This document shows positions 1-10,341 of a DNA stretch of 64,000 bases, in pieces. Below the pieces are notes generated by a model. It saw only the letters and a list, made by a program, of their open reading frames with translations. It was not told the origin of the DNA and ran no database searches. Within the stretch, counting starts at the first letter, position 1. Each line of letters starts with the position of its first letter. This DNA is from Mangifera indica (Eukaryota > Streptophyta > Magnoliopsida > Sapindales > Anacardiaceae). The translations under genes and the position numbers were made by a program. The stretch spans positions 6,425,488 through 6,489,487 of the forward strand of contig NC_058140.1 of the NCBI RefSeq assembly GCF_011075055.1, in the 5' to 3' direction.

Positions 1-955
1 TTGGATAAATATGGATCCCGAGTTATTCTATGATTCAGGCATCCCTTACAATGCACTAAAATAAAGGAAGTTATTGATGAGGCATAGGTGGTGGAAATGG
101 CCGACGGCAAATTCATGTCACCTTTTGGAGATTTTAAAAGGCTTCCCTTACTAGCCCATTTGGGTGGAGAGGACTCCTTAATTTGGTCCCCTAAATCTAA
201 TGGCATCTTTTCTATCAAATCGGCTTGGGAGGTAACACGAAGTACGAGAGAAAAGGTTACTTGGCACAACCTAGTTTGGTTCAAAAGGCACTTTTAAAAA
301 CACACTTCATTGTGTGGTTGGGTATTAGGGGCAAACTATATGACAAGGGATAAATTAGTTAGAATCGGCCTTATCTCCACAATTTATGCCTTTTGTGCAA
401 TGAGGAACCGAAATGCATGGATCATCTCTTTTTTAGGTGTGCTTTTTAGCTTCCAAATCTGGAATGGAGTGCTTAATCGTTGTTATCAACATCTCAATCC
501 CATACGTAGGCCTTTTTGATTGAGGAATTGGCTAACAAAATGGAAGGAGGACAATCTCAAGATTATTTGAGTAAGTTATGCTTTGGTGCAATCGTATACC
601 ACATTTGGAAGGTTAGGAATGACATTTGCTTTGGAAGAGGTGGATTACCTAAGGAGAGAGTTACATGCTTATCAAATAATGTGTTAGAGTAGGGTAACTT
701 GCTTGAAGGAAGTAAACAAGTCTAGTGAAAATGTGTCAATTGCAAACAATTGGGGTATCCCTCATGCAATATTTTAGTAGGAGGCATAGAATGGTGTTCA
801 GTCCAATTGTGATTGTGTTCCTTTTAGTGTAAATTGTTTTTGTGTTGTAGCTTTTGTTCTCTATGTACCATTGTTTGAATTATTTTATTGTGGTTTCTTG
901 TTGTTTTGGCAGCAGCTATTTGTCTGGAAATCATTACTTATCAAAAACAAAAAAC
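1..955 (+). mobile_element. LINE A: 3' fragment of an L1-type LINE (ORF2 end, 3' UTR, A-rich tail)
   Basis: This is the 3' end of an L1-like LINE that enters from the left edge. Bases 1-775 encode a degraded ORF2 C-terminus related to the zf-RVT zinc-binding domain; the stretch around 340-360 (MTRDKLV) matches the same stretch in LINEs B, D and E. The frame shifts repeatedly and has a stop near 295. The 3' UTR (about 776-930) is diverged and lacks the paired hairpins of the better copies. It closes with a version of the family terminus (tcattacttatcaaaaacaaa), after which gypsy LTR sequence begins near 956. The 5' boundary lies outside the window, so no target duplication can be checked. Confidence 0.8.
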
Positions 956-1308
956 TCAATTCTGGAAATTACTGTTCATATGGCACAATAGCTATTTGTC
1001 TTTCAATTTTAACCAATCAAATGACCTCCAAATCATACAAAATATAGATCATTGGAAAAGGCATTCAAAAAGCTTTCTAATGGTATATGATAGCAATCAC
1101 AACTCAATCAACAAGGCATTCAAAACTTGTCTCAAAGTTTGCTGGCAAAACCTGAAAATGGCAAAAACATACACTGTGAACAGTATCCGAGACATAAAAC
1201 TCACATTCACACCTTAACACTTTGAATTTCAGGGTAACAAGAAAATTAACCAAGGCATTAAGGAAAGTTCCACCAACCTTGGGATCTTCCACCACCAATT
1301 CTTCCTCC
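956..1308 (-). mobile_element. Partial gypsy LTR at the 3' side of element G1
   Basis: This is the U5-side part of a gypsy LTR read on the minus strand. It is nearly colinear with 10355-10735. It lacks the terminal TGCACCA because LINE A interrupts it near 955. On the right it is fused near 1308 directly to integrase coding sequence, so the U3 part of the LTR and the integrase C-terminus are missing. An internal deletion in G1 is the simplest explanation. The long open frame at 888-1217 on the plus strand is an LTR shadow and not a gene. Confidence 0.75.
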
Positions 1309-1605
1309 TTTGAGTTCTAGGAAGAGCTACCACAAAATCCACGCTTAGATCTTCCCAAGGCTACTCCGGAACCAGCAAAGGCATGTAAGGACCAGCTTTG
1401 AAATGAGATTTGGACCTTTGACAAGTGCCACACCTTGCTACAATGGCTTGGACGTCACCAACCATCTTAGGCCAATAGAAGTGTTCCTTAAGCATGTCTA
1501 AGGTCTTATTTATGCCAAAATGACCTGCTAATCCACCACCATGTGTCTCCCTAATGAGAAGTTCCCTAAAAGAGCTCTTAGGGATGCATAATTTAGCTCC
1601 TTTGA
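1309..1605 (-). pseudogene. G1 integrase fragment: HHCC zinc-binding domain and start of the core
   Basis: The minus strand encodes the N-terminal zinc-binding region of a Ty3/gypsy integrase (a His-Gly-Gly-Gly segment, GHFGI, then a C-x2-C pair), followed by the beginning of the catalytic core around 1340-1310. The fragment ends abruptly at LTR sequence near 1308. On the right it is interrupted at 1605 by LINE B; the matching upstream part (RNase H and linker) resumes at 6768. The remaining core, with its DDE residues, is absent. The family assignment is firm because the parallel region of G9 (54900-55266) matches throughout. Confidence 0.8.
1591..1605. repeat. Left target-site duplication of LINE B
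   Basis: The 15 bases atttagctcctttga recur at 6768-6782 with one difference (c to a). They flank LINE B and belong to the interrupted G1 gypsy sequence. The length and the position next to the A-tail fit target-primed reverse transcription. Confidence 0.85.
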
Positions 1606-2903
1606 GGGGTGAAGAGGGCTTCTTGGAACTCTCTCTTCACCCCTAAGAAGTCTAATGTAAAGCTGGAGTTTTTGAACCTAAAGGGAAAGACTCTAAGGGG
1701 CGAATTTGTGTGGCACCTCCTCAAGAAGTTGCTGAGCAAGGTGCAATAAAGTGGAACACTTGTGCTGTAGGTTTTTCCTTGGCAAAAGGCCACCATTCTT
1801 GATGGTTAAAAGAACATTGGAGAATATGTGGACTACTTATGGCCTCATAGATGTCATGACTTCGGGCCAAGGTGTGATTATTCTTAAGTTCCAAGATAAT
1901 GAGGGAGCTTCAAGAGCCGTGGAGGAGGGACAACTTACCATACAAGGACAGTCGTTTCTCATTCAGAAATGGACTACAAACCTCCTTATGATGATTAATG
2001 ATGTAAAGAAGGTGGCTATATGGGTTAAAATGTATGGCATTCCCCTTGAGTTTTGGACTCCAAAAGGACTTAGCTACATAGCAAGTGCAATTAGAAATCC
2101 TCTTTATATGGATTCCATTACTGAAGAAGGGATAAGATTGGAGTATGCTAGAGTTTGTATTGAGATAAAGGTGGATTCGGAATGCCCCGAGTCTATTAGC
2201 CTAGCTTTGCCAAATGGTAGAATCCATGGTAATCAATGTGGAATATGCTTGGAAACCTATAAAATGCAATGGATGCCAATGCTTTGGACACTCCACAGCA
2301 AGTTGCTCTTTAGGATCTAAACAAGGTGATGACATAACTTTACAAAATTCTTTGAAGGAGGTGGCTGGATTTGTGTTGCCTATGAGACTTCATGGGAAAG
2401 ATAAAATGGCCTAAGCAACAAAAGGCTATGACAAGAAAACTAAAGATAAAGTGGTGGAGATGCAAAAACCTATGGGAAAAAATTTGTTAACGCATAAGAG
2501 CAATAGATTTTCTGCCTTGGCTATTAAAGAGTCTCAAGAGCTGGAAAAAGATAAAATAAAGCCGAATTAGGAAGTAATGCATGGGAACACCTCGGGTGAT
2601 GCAAATATTGAAGAAAAGAGGTATGAAAGTGAAGCTAGCACGTCAAAAGGGCCTTGTCCTCCCTTGACAGCAGGTGTGAGTGCACGGGAGAGTGAAGTAT
2701 CTCCCATAAACACAAGTCTAAATTTGAGTGATATGGAGAACATGGATCAAGAAGCCTCTCCGGTAATGGTCCCATTTGGTGGAAAACTAAAGGTGGATGA
2801 GATGGACTTTAGGAAGAAGGATGCTGATTTGAAGAGTAGGAACTTGGGGAAGAAATCGGCAAAGCAAAGGAAAGCAAATTCCCCACCCCATTCTTCCAAA
2901 TGA
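1606..2903 (+). pseudogene. LINE B ORF1: DUF4283-like domain and CCHC zinc knuckle (RNA-binding)
   Basis: This is the nucleic-acid-binding ORF1 product of a plant LINE. The recognisable block at about 1751-2215 resembles DUF4283 (frame 1751-2320 carries the stretch GIPLEFWTPKGLSYIASAI). It is followed, after a one-base frameshift near 2215, by a zinc knuckle at about 2265-2310 with C-x2-C-x4-H-x4-C spacing. A charged, low-complexity tail leads to the stop at 2901-2903. The start is lost to 5' truncation, and stops occur near 2412 and 2568. The stop codon overlaps the ORF2 start as ATGA. Binding of the element's own RNA is inferred from the family. Confidence 0.82.
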
Positions 2904-5900
2904 CCAAATTTGCATGCTGGAATATTAGGGTCCTTAATGCTCCTATCAAGCAAAGGGAGGTTAGACATCTTATTCTCCATAATAATATTGATTTCATGGC
3001 TGTTTTAGAAACTAAAGTAGGGTCTCATAATCTTTCAAGAGTGACAAGTAATATTTTGAGAGATTGGGAGTATGACAATAATAATGGAGTATGTTCTAAT
3101 GGGAGAATATGGGTATGATGGAATAAGGAAGCTATTAGTATAGACATTAAAGAAAAGGCTCCCTAATTCATTCATTGTGAAACATGGTTAGTGAAGGAGA
3201 AAACCCATGTGGCCTTATCTATAGTGTATGGGTTTAACCAACCTTTGGAGAGGAAAACTCTTTGGAGGGAAATTATTAAACACTCAAATCAGATGGGAAG
3301 TAAACCTTGGCTAATTATGGGTGATTTCAACGCCATTAGAGGTCCAAATGAAAAATAGGAGGGGCTGTGTGGGGAGATACATATTGTGATGATCTTAACA
3401 ATTGTTGTAGAGAGGCAAATTTAGATGACTTGAGGTATATGGGGAACCATCTCACGTGGAGTAATTTAAGTGAAGGGCAAAGGAGAATAGCATGTAAATT
3501 GGATAGAGCTCTTGTCAATGAATATTGGAGTGATGTTTTTGCGGATTCTTTTGCTAGTTTTCTCAATCCTTCCATTTCAGATCATTCTCCTTGTGTGGTG
3601 ACTTGTGGGGGTGGTGAGGAGAGGAGAAAGGTCCCATTTAAATTCTACAACATGTGGGCAAATCATGAAAGCTTCCTCAATGTTGTAAGGGAGGCTTGGA
3701 AAGAGGACTTTAAGGGCAGCCCTATGTTCAATCTTGTCAACAAACTCAAGGGATTAAAAGGTGCTTTAAGGAAGTTAAATAGGAATGGCTTTCGGAATAT
3801 CTCCGAAAAGGTGGTGGAAGCAAAAAATAACCTGGAGAATGCTCAAAATAGGCTCCAAATCTACCCTCTTGATGAAGATCTAGCTAAGGAAGAAAAAATA
3901 TGGCTGGATAACTATAGTAGACTTAGTAAAGCTGAAGAATCTTGGCTCGTCAAAAAGCAAAGGTCCATTGGCTTCAAGAGGGGGATCAAAATACCAAATA
4001 CTTCTTCAAATGTATTAAGGCAAGAAGGAGTAGAAATTCTATTAAAGGAGTGTGCCTTGATGATGGGACTTTTGTGAGTGATATGGGAGAAGTTAAAAAG
4101 GAGTTTGTAAGCTACTTCAAGAAGGTACTCAACTCTATGGATTCTTGCAAATCAAGCATTGAGGAAATTCAAAAGCTGGTCACATTTCGAATGGTGCACC
4201 AAGATAAGGAGATGATGATCAAGGAAGTGGAGGAGGAGGAAATCAAATCCACCATTTTCGCAATGGACAACAATAAAGCTCCGGGGCCGGATGGATATGG
4301 TGCATTCTTCTTTAAGGTAGCTTGGGAGATTGTTGGGAGTGATGTGATCAAAGCAATCAAGCATTTCTTCTCCTCGGGTCATCTCCTTAAAGAGGTAAAT
4401 TGTACTATCCTTGCTCTTGTTCCTAAGGTGGCTAACTCTTCCATGTGCAAGGACTATAGACCTATAGCTTGTTGCAACACTATCTATAAATGTATCTCCA
4501 AGATCCTTGCAAACCGGCTAAAAGTTATCCTCCCTAACTTCATTGATAAAGCTCAAGGAGCCTTTGTGGGTGGACGGGAATATTGGAAAAAACATCATGT
4601 TGTGCCAAGACCTTATGCATAACTTTCACAAGTTGAGCAAAGATAAGAAATGTGCTATGAAGATTGATCTCTTGAAGGCATATGACATGGTACATTGGGA
4701 TTTCATTCTTGCAATTCTTGGAGCAATTGGTATTCCGGAGGAATTTATAGGCTGGATTGAGAGTTGCATTACAACTCCTTCTTTCTCCTTGGGGATTAAT
4801 GGTGAATTAGTTGGTTTTTTCAAGAGTTCTCATGTTTTAAGGCAAGGGGACCCTATATCCCCTTACCTCTTTGTAATGGCTATGGAGATTCTTTCCCGTA
4901 TGCTTAGGGAACTCAAGAACCATCCTTCTTTTGGCCATTATTGGAAATGCAAGAAAAACAATATAATACATCTTTGCTTTGCCGATGATCTTATTTTGTT
5001 TTGTATGGTGGATTATGCTTCGATCTCCCTCATGGAAAATACTCTAATCCTTTTCCATAAATGGTCTGGGCTTAAAATGAATTGCAATAAAAGCAATATA
5101 TTCCTTTCCGGGGTTTCCAAAGAAGAGAAGAATCAACTCTCGACTATAATCAATATGAAGGTGGGAGAATTGCCTTTCAAGTACTTAGGTGTTCCAATAA
5201 CTTCATCAAAGCTCAAGAGTTGTGATTGCAAGCTGCTAGTTCAAAAGATTGTAGGGCGAATCACCTCATGGCGTAGCAAATTCTTATCTTATGCGAGGAG
5301 GCTCATTCTCATCAAGGCAGTCCTATTTAGCATTCAAGTGTATTGGTCATCTATTTTTATTCTCCTTCAAGTGTCCATAAGGAGATAGATGGAATCTTAA
5401 GGAACTTCCTTTGGAGTGGTGCTTCTATGGATGGTAAAGAAGGCCAAAGTTGCTTGGGATGAGGTATGTGTTCCTAAAATAGAGGGTGGCTTAGGTATTA
5501 TGAGGAGCAAATCTTCGAACAAAGCTGCCATAATAAAGAACATGTGGAAGATTCTTAGTGACAAGAGGTATTCTCTTTGGGTGGAATGGGTTAAAACCAA
5601 CAAGCTAAGAGGTAAATGTTTTTGGGAAATAAATCCTAATAGTGAGAGTTCATGGGTTTGGAGGAAGATCCTAGGCCTAAGGGAACTAATGAAGACCAAG
5701 TTTAAGAAGATCATTGGCAATGGGGAAAACACATTTCTTTGGCATGACAATTGGCACCCTCATGGACCGTTGTTGGATAAATATGGACCTAGGATTATCC
5801 ATGATTCAGGTATCCCTAAGAATGCACTTGTGAAGGAAGTTGTTGAGGAGCATAGGTGGAAATGGCTGGTGGCAAATTCATGTCACCTCTTGGAAATAAA

Positions 5901-6546
5901 GGATGCTCTCCCTTGCTGCCACATGGGTGGAGAGGACTCATTAATTTAGTCCCCCAAATCTAGTGGCATTTTTCCCATCAAATCGGCTTGGGAGGTAATT
6001 CGGGTTAGGAGGGAGAAGGTTACTTGGCACAAGCTTGTATGGTTTAAAAGGCACTTTCTAAGACACTCTTTCATTGTTTGGTTGGGTATTAGAGGCAAAC
6101 TTATGACAAGGGATAAATTAGTGAGTTTCGATGTTATCTCTCACAATTCTTGCCCTTTGTGCAATGAGGAACCGGAATGCATGGATCATCTCTTCTTTAG
6201 GTGTGCATTTAGCTCCCAAATTTGGAATGAAGTGCTTAACCTATGTAATCAACATCTCAATCTCATGTCGTGGACCACTTTGATTGTGGAATTGGCTAGC
6301 TAATGGAAGGAGGACAATTTCAAGAATATTTTGAGTAAGGTGTGTTTTGGTGCAACCATCTACCACATTTGGAAGGCTAGGAATGATATTTGCTTTGGAA
6401 GAGGTGGAGTACCAAAGGAGAGAGTCACAATTCTTATCAAAGATTGTGTTAGAGTAAGGATAAGTTGTTTGAAGAAAGTGAATAAGTCTAGTGAGAATGT
6501 GTAAATTGCAAACAATTGGGGTATCCCTCATACAATATTTGAGTAG
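2900..6546 (+). pseudogene. LINE B ORF2: endonuclease / reverse transcriptase / zf-RVT
   Basis: ORF2 opens with MTKFACWNIR at 2900, the N-terminus of an apurinic-type endonuclease/exonuclease/phosphatase domain. Further endonuclease signatures are LETKV (near 3005), GDFN (near 3320) and SDHSPC (near 3580). The RT follows: NNKAPGPDGY (near 4270), QGAF (near 4555) and FADDLILF (near 4980), the catalytic Asp pair. The zf-RVT region lies at about 5950-6300 with CPLCNEEPECMDHL. Premature stops are at 3116, 3164, 5386, 5947 and 6301, with frameshifts near 3360, 3950 and 4580. The intact protein would nick target DNA and copy LINE RNA in the nucleus. Confidence 0.9.
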
Positions 6547-6651
6547 GCATAGTTTGGTATTTCCCTTTAAAGTGATTATTTTGAGATGTATCTTTGGATC
6601 TCTTTGTTCCATTGTTTGTATTTTAGAGCTTTATTGTTTGTTTCGGCATAA

Positions 6652-6709
6652 CCTAGGGGCTTGTCCTAGGTATGCTTGTGTTAAGCTTAATCTAGGGGCT
6701 TTGTCCTAG
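6652..6709 (+). other. Paired hairpins in the LINE 3' UTR
   Basis: Two successive short hairpins share a CTAGG / CCTAG stem with a loop of about seven bases (6652-6670 and 6692-6709). The same pair occurs in LINEs D (about 19846-19910), C (about 22814-22876) and G (about 26958-27020), always about 60-100 bases from the A-tail. A role as a reverse-transcriptase recognition structure is inference. Confidence 0.7.
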
Positions 6710-6767
6710 ATAAGCCTCTTGTATATCCTTTCTTTGGTATAAATTATTATTACTTACCAAAAAAAAA

Positions 6768-6782
6768 ATTTAGCTCATTTGA
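6768..6782. repeat. Right target-site duplication of LINE B
   Basis: This is the partner of 1591-1605, with one mismatch. It lies immediately after the A-tail, and the gypsy G1 reading continues from here into RNase H. Confidence 0.85.
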
Positions 6783-7228
6783 AAAGAAAACCATCATGGA
6801 CAGAATAGTCTTCATATGCCCCCTTGGAACACTTCTTCATGATCTCCCTAAGCTCATCATCTTCATAGTAATATTGCCTCATAAGCTGGAAACCTAGAAC
6901 TCTTGCATCAAGAATGGATAATAAGTAATGTCTTCTTGAAAGAGCATCGGCAACAACATTGGAAGAACCTTGTTTATATGCTGAAACAAAGGAGAACGAC
7001 TGGAGGAATTCCACCCATTTAGCATGCCTTGAACTTATCTTATGTTGGCTACTAAGAAACTTCAAGGCTTGGTAATCGGAATGAAGCACAAATTGTTTAG
7101 GCCTTAGGTAATGATCTAATGATCAAGGGCTTTAACAATTGCATAGAATTCTTTGTCATAGGTGGAGTACCTTCTCTTGGACTCATTGAGCTTCTCACTA
7201 AACTAAGCAATGGGCCTTTTGGCTTGAG
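6775..7228 (-). pseudogene. G1 RNase H and linker to integrase
   Basis: Minus-strand RNase H of the Ty3/gypsy type. The clean part (7089-6775) has HSDYQALKFL and ADALSRRHY, the classical segments near the last catalytic Asp, then the linker to integrase. The N-terminal part (7228-7090) is disrupted by stops and shifted frames. The reading stops at 6783, where LINE B entered. The intact enzyme would remove template RNA during reverse transcription in virus-like particles. Confidence 0.85.
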
Positions 7229-8200
7229 TTAGGATTGCTCAAATGCCAACTCCACTTGCATCACATTCCACTTCAAATACTTTTTCAAATTAGGTAGAGC
7301 AAGTATGGGGGCTTCACATAACTTCTTTTTAATCTCTTTAAATGCTTTGGAGGCTGCCGTGGACCATTCAAACCCATTTTTCTTCATACATTCAGTGATG
7401 GGAGCGATGAGAGTGCTAAAATTAGGCATAAAACGCCTATAAAAAGAAGCAAGGCCATGGAAGCTCCTTACTTCAGTAAGAGTCTTCGGTTGGGGCCAAG
7501 TTTTAATGGCTTCTACCTTGGATTGATCTACTTGGATGTCATCTTTGGAAACTACATATCCAATGAACACAACTTGGTCTACAAAGAATTCACACTTCTC
7601 TTCATTTGCATACAACTTATTCTTTCTAAAAACATCAAAAACACTCCTCAAGTGCAAGACATGATCATCACAAGTTTTTCTATACACTAATATATCATCA
7701 AAATACACAACAACAAAAGAGCCAAGAAAGGTTTGAGTACCTCATTCGTAAGTCTCATGAAGGTGCTTGGAGCATTTGAAAGGCCAAAGGGCATAACCAA
7801 CCACTGATATAAGCCTCCCTCAGTCTTGAAAGTTGTCTTCCACTCATCTTTTTCTTTCATCCTTATTTAATGGTAGCCACTCCTTAGATCAATTTTAGGT
7901 AAGACACAAACACCATGTAACTCATCAAGCATGTCATCAAGTTTAGGGATGGGATACCTATACTTGATGGTTATATTGTTAATGGCTCTACTATCCACAC
8001 ATATCCTATATGAGCCATCTTTCTTAGGAACAAGTAGGGTTGGAATGGAACATGGACTCATGCTAGGCCTTACAAAGCCCTTTTCAATCAATTCTTCCAC
8101 TTGCCTTTGCAACTCTTTAGTCTTCATGGGATTGCATCTATAGGCTGGCTTATTAGGCAATGGTGCATCTGGAACCAAGTTAATTTGATGCTCAATGCCT
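7229..8200 (-). pseudogene. G1 reverse transcriptase
   Basis: Minus-strand gypsy RT. The N-terminal half (8178-7867) includes VPKKDGSYRICVDSRAINN and SKIDLRSGYH-like text. The catalytic YFDDILVY lies near 7700, and [20 protein letters not shown] follows. The two halves are separated by a stop at about 7866 and a frameshift near 7720, where one of two adjacent bases in the PFIGSF region is missing. A run of text resembling the start of RNase H follows near 7240. The palm motif itself is intact, but the protein cannot be made as one chain. Confidence 0.88.
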
Positions 8201-8375
8201 CTTATAGGAGGGAGGCTGGATGGAAGCTATAGTGGGAACACATCTTCAAATTCGGCCAAGAGAGATTGAACTAAGGGATGGGCTTCCTTCTTCTCATGTT
8301 TGATCTCCCTTTCAAGTATAAGTAATGCAAAGACAGGTTGCAAACTTAAAAGAGCCTTTTCTACTTGCTGCCCAT

Positions 8376-8798
8376 TCATATACATACTCTCATTTCTAAC
8401 TCCTTTCTTTTTGATAGCCTTATTAGCTTATTGGGGGCTAAGAGGTAGCAAAGTAATGGTCTTCCCTTGAATTTGAAGGAATAAGTGTTCTTTTTACCAT
8501 CATGAGTTACTCCTCTATCAAATTGCCAAGGTCTCCCTAGTAACAAATGGCATGCATCCATGGGAACTACATCACACACAATCTCATCTTGGTAATGCTT
8601 GCCAATGGAGAAGGAACCAAGTACTTGTTTGGCTACTTGGAGGCTAGTCCCATTGCTCAACCATTGGAGCTTATATGGTTGAGAATGAGATATGGTAGAC
8701 AATCCAAGTTTCCCCACTAATGTAGATGAAGCCACATTTGCACAACTCCCACTATCTATAATCAAAGAACACACCTTGCCTCCAATGGTGCATCTTGA
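8376..8798 (-). pseudogene. G1 retroviral-type aspartic protease
   Basis: The minus-strand protease domain has the active-site triplet DSG in CSLIIDSGSCANVAS near 8755 and the flap/C-terminal block CHLLLGRPWQFDR near 8535. It is separated from gag by a stop at about 8798 (tta on the plus strand, near 8801). Near 8460 the frame changes, and the tail reads differently from the protease ends at 59700 and 56350. It would process Gag-Pol. The catalytic triad region is preserved. Confidence 0.85.
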
Positions 8799-10148
8799 TT
8801 AGAAAATTTGAAGCCTTTGTTCCTCATGTGGAAAGGACTTGGAATGCAATGCTCTTCTAATCACTAACATCTCTCCTTCATCAACCCTTTGCATGACCTC
8901 CTCTTCTTCTTCTTTGACAGCTCCATCTTCATGGCCATAATCTACATTTTCTTCATCTTCTTGAAGAGATTCTTCAATAGCTTGAATCTCCATCAATGAC
9001 AAAGTTCTTCTATTTGGGCATTTAGCTTGGAAGTGTCCATAGCCTTGGCATTTGAAACACTTTTTATTGGAGAGATCAAGTTTTCCCATAATTGGTTTGT
9101 TCTTGCTAGGTTCTACCATCTTTTCTTTCCCTTTCTCCTTGGAAGTGATTTTGGCAACCTTATAGTTGGATGGGAAACCCTTTTGAAAAGTGGTTCCCTT
9201 GTTGAAAGGAGGACTTTTGGAGAATGAAATCCCCTTGGTAAATGGCTTGACAACCGTAGACTTCATGGCCTTCTTTTGCTTCTCCATCTTAATAGCCAAC
9301 TTACAAACATCTTCAAAAGTGCAATATGGTTGCAACTCCACCATATGAGCAATGTCTTGATTTAAGCCACCAATGAACCTTGCAATGGTTTGCTCTTTCA
9401 CTTCCGGCAGCTGACTTCTCATTAATAGCTTCTCAAACTCCCTTATGTAATGCTCTACTCCATCACTTCCTTGTTTAAGGGTGTGTAGCTTGAGGTAAAA
9501 ATCTTGTTTATGGTTGTCCGGGAGGAATCTTCTCTTCATGAGCTTCTTTAGTTTCTCCCAAGATCTCACTCTCTCTTTACCATCCCTTTCCCTTTGCTTC
9601 TTAAGATTTTCCCACCACAAGGATGCATAATCCTTGAATTTCAAGATGACAAGTTTACATTTCTTCTCATCTGAATAACCCTTATATTCAAAAACTCTCT
9701 CTGTAGCATATAACCAATCAACAAAATCATTTGGACTCATGCTCCCTTCAAATTTCGAAATTTCAATCCTTATCATCATCCTTTTCTCTCCTAGGTGGCC
9801 TCTCTTATTCTTCCTCACTTGAATAATCATGAAGCATCAATTCCTCCTTGAATAATCATGAAGCATCAATTCCTCCCTATGATATCTAAGAGGAGGAAGA
9901 GAAGGTCTAATATGTCTTCTTGGTTGATATAGTTGGGTTGGGTGAGGTGGAGGAGGGGGTATTTGTCTTTGTGTTGAAGTTTGGGTTTGTGATAAGGGTG
10001 CTCGACTTTGAGTGAGGGTCAAGTCTCTCATCATTTGCATCATTTGATTCATTTGGTCTCTAATGGCCTTAATTTCTCCTTTGACCTCTTCTTTTAGTGA
10101 CATGTGGGCAAATTCCAAGGATGAGGATGAAGTTCTTTTATGGGACAT
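8799..10148 (-). pseudogene. G1 Gag (capsid / nucleocapsid) polyprotein
   Basis: Gag starts at ATG 10148-10146 (MSHKRTSSSS). It has a Gln/Met-rich segment and a proline-rich stretch, then a typical retrotransposon gag domain (FVDWLYATERVFEYK, YASLWWENL, RFLPDNHKQDFYLKLHTLKQG). It ends in a nucleocapsid with a CCHC knuckle near 9010-9055 (KCFKCQGYGHFQAKC) and an acidic C-terminus. A 29-bp tandem duplication at 9818-9875, not a multiple of three, splits the frame into 10148-9837 and 9830-8799. Otherwise the reading is open for about 450 codons, making this the best-preserved gag in the window. Confidence 0.88.
9818..9875. repeat. 29-bp tandem duplication within G1 gag
   Basis: The unit starting cttgaataatcatgaagcat occurs twice back to back (9818-9846 and 9847-9875). 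The related gag of G9 (around 63120-63150) has a single copy of the corresponding region. The added 29 bases cause a frameshift. Confidence 0.85.
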
Positions 10149-10327
10149 TTTTGGTAATGGCTAGCGGGTAAAGGCAAATGGTTATAAGTGTTTAGGTTAA
10201 GAAATGTTTGTGTTTAAGGCAAATTAAGGTTCTGTGAATAGTAACTTTATAATGAACAGTAAATTCCAACTGTGAACAGTGACTCCAGGAGGTAGAAATC
10301 AGTCAACAAATCATACAAACACCCTAG

Positions 10328-10339
10328 GCTCTGATACCA
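10328..10339 (-). other. Primer-binding site of G1 (initiator tRNA-Met type)
   Basis: On the minus strand this reads TGGTATCAGAGC, the standard plant PBS complementary to the 3' end of initiator tRNA-Met. It lies two bases after the LTR end (TGCACCA). It fixes the orientation of the element and the LTR boundary at 10342. Confidence 0.93.
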
Positions 10340-10341
10340 AA

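Larger units (their letters stand above)
1606..6767 (+). mobile_element. LINE B: L1-type LINE inserted in gypsy G1
   Basis: A plant L1-type LINE with ORF1 (DUF4283-like domain plus CCHC knuckle), ORF2 (endonuclease, RT, zf-RVT), a 3' UTR with two hairpins and an A-tail at 6759-6768. It is 5'-truncated: it starts inside ORF1 and lacks the roughly 600-base 5' UTR seen in LINEs C, D and E, so it is about 5.16 kb against about 5.8 kb. A 15-bp duplication (1591-1605 / 6768-6782) brackets it, and the interrupted gypsy sequence continues across it. Several stop codons make it inactive. Confidence 0.92.

Noticed and set aside
888..1217. 109-codon open frame on the plus strand
   Set aside because: It lies in a LINE tail plus an LTR, and the same frame recurs wherever this LTR occurs (10421, 12174, 32455, 52121). 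It is an AT-rich LTR shadow.
4543..5388. Intact LINE reverse transcriptase gene
   Set aside because: The RT block is clean for 281 codons, but it is in a different register from the upstream part and ends in premature stops, so it is a pseudogene segment.
7457..7690. 77-codon plus-strand frame, repeated at 58759-58992
   Set aside because: It is antisense to RT in both G1 and G9; recurrence follows from homology of the sense gene.
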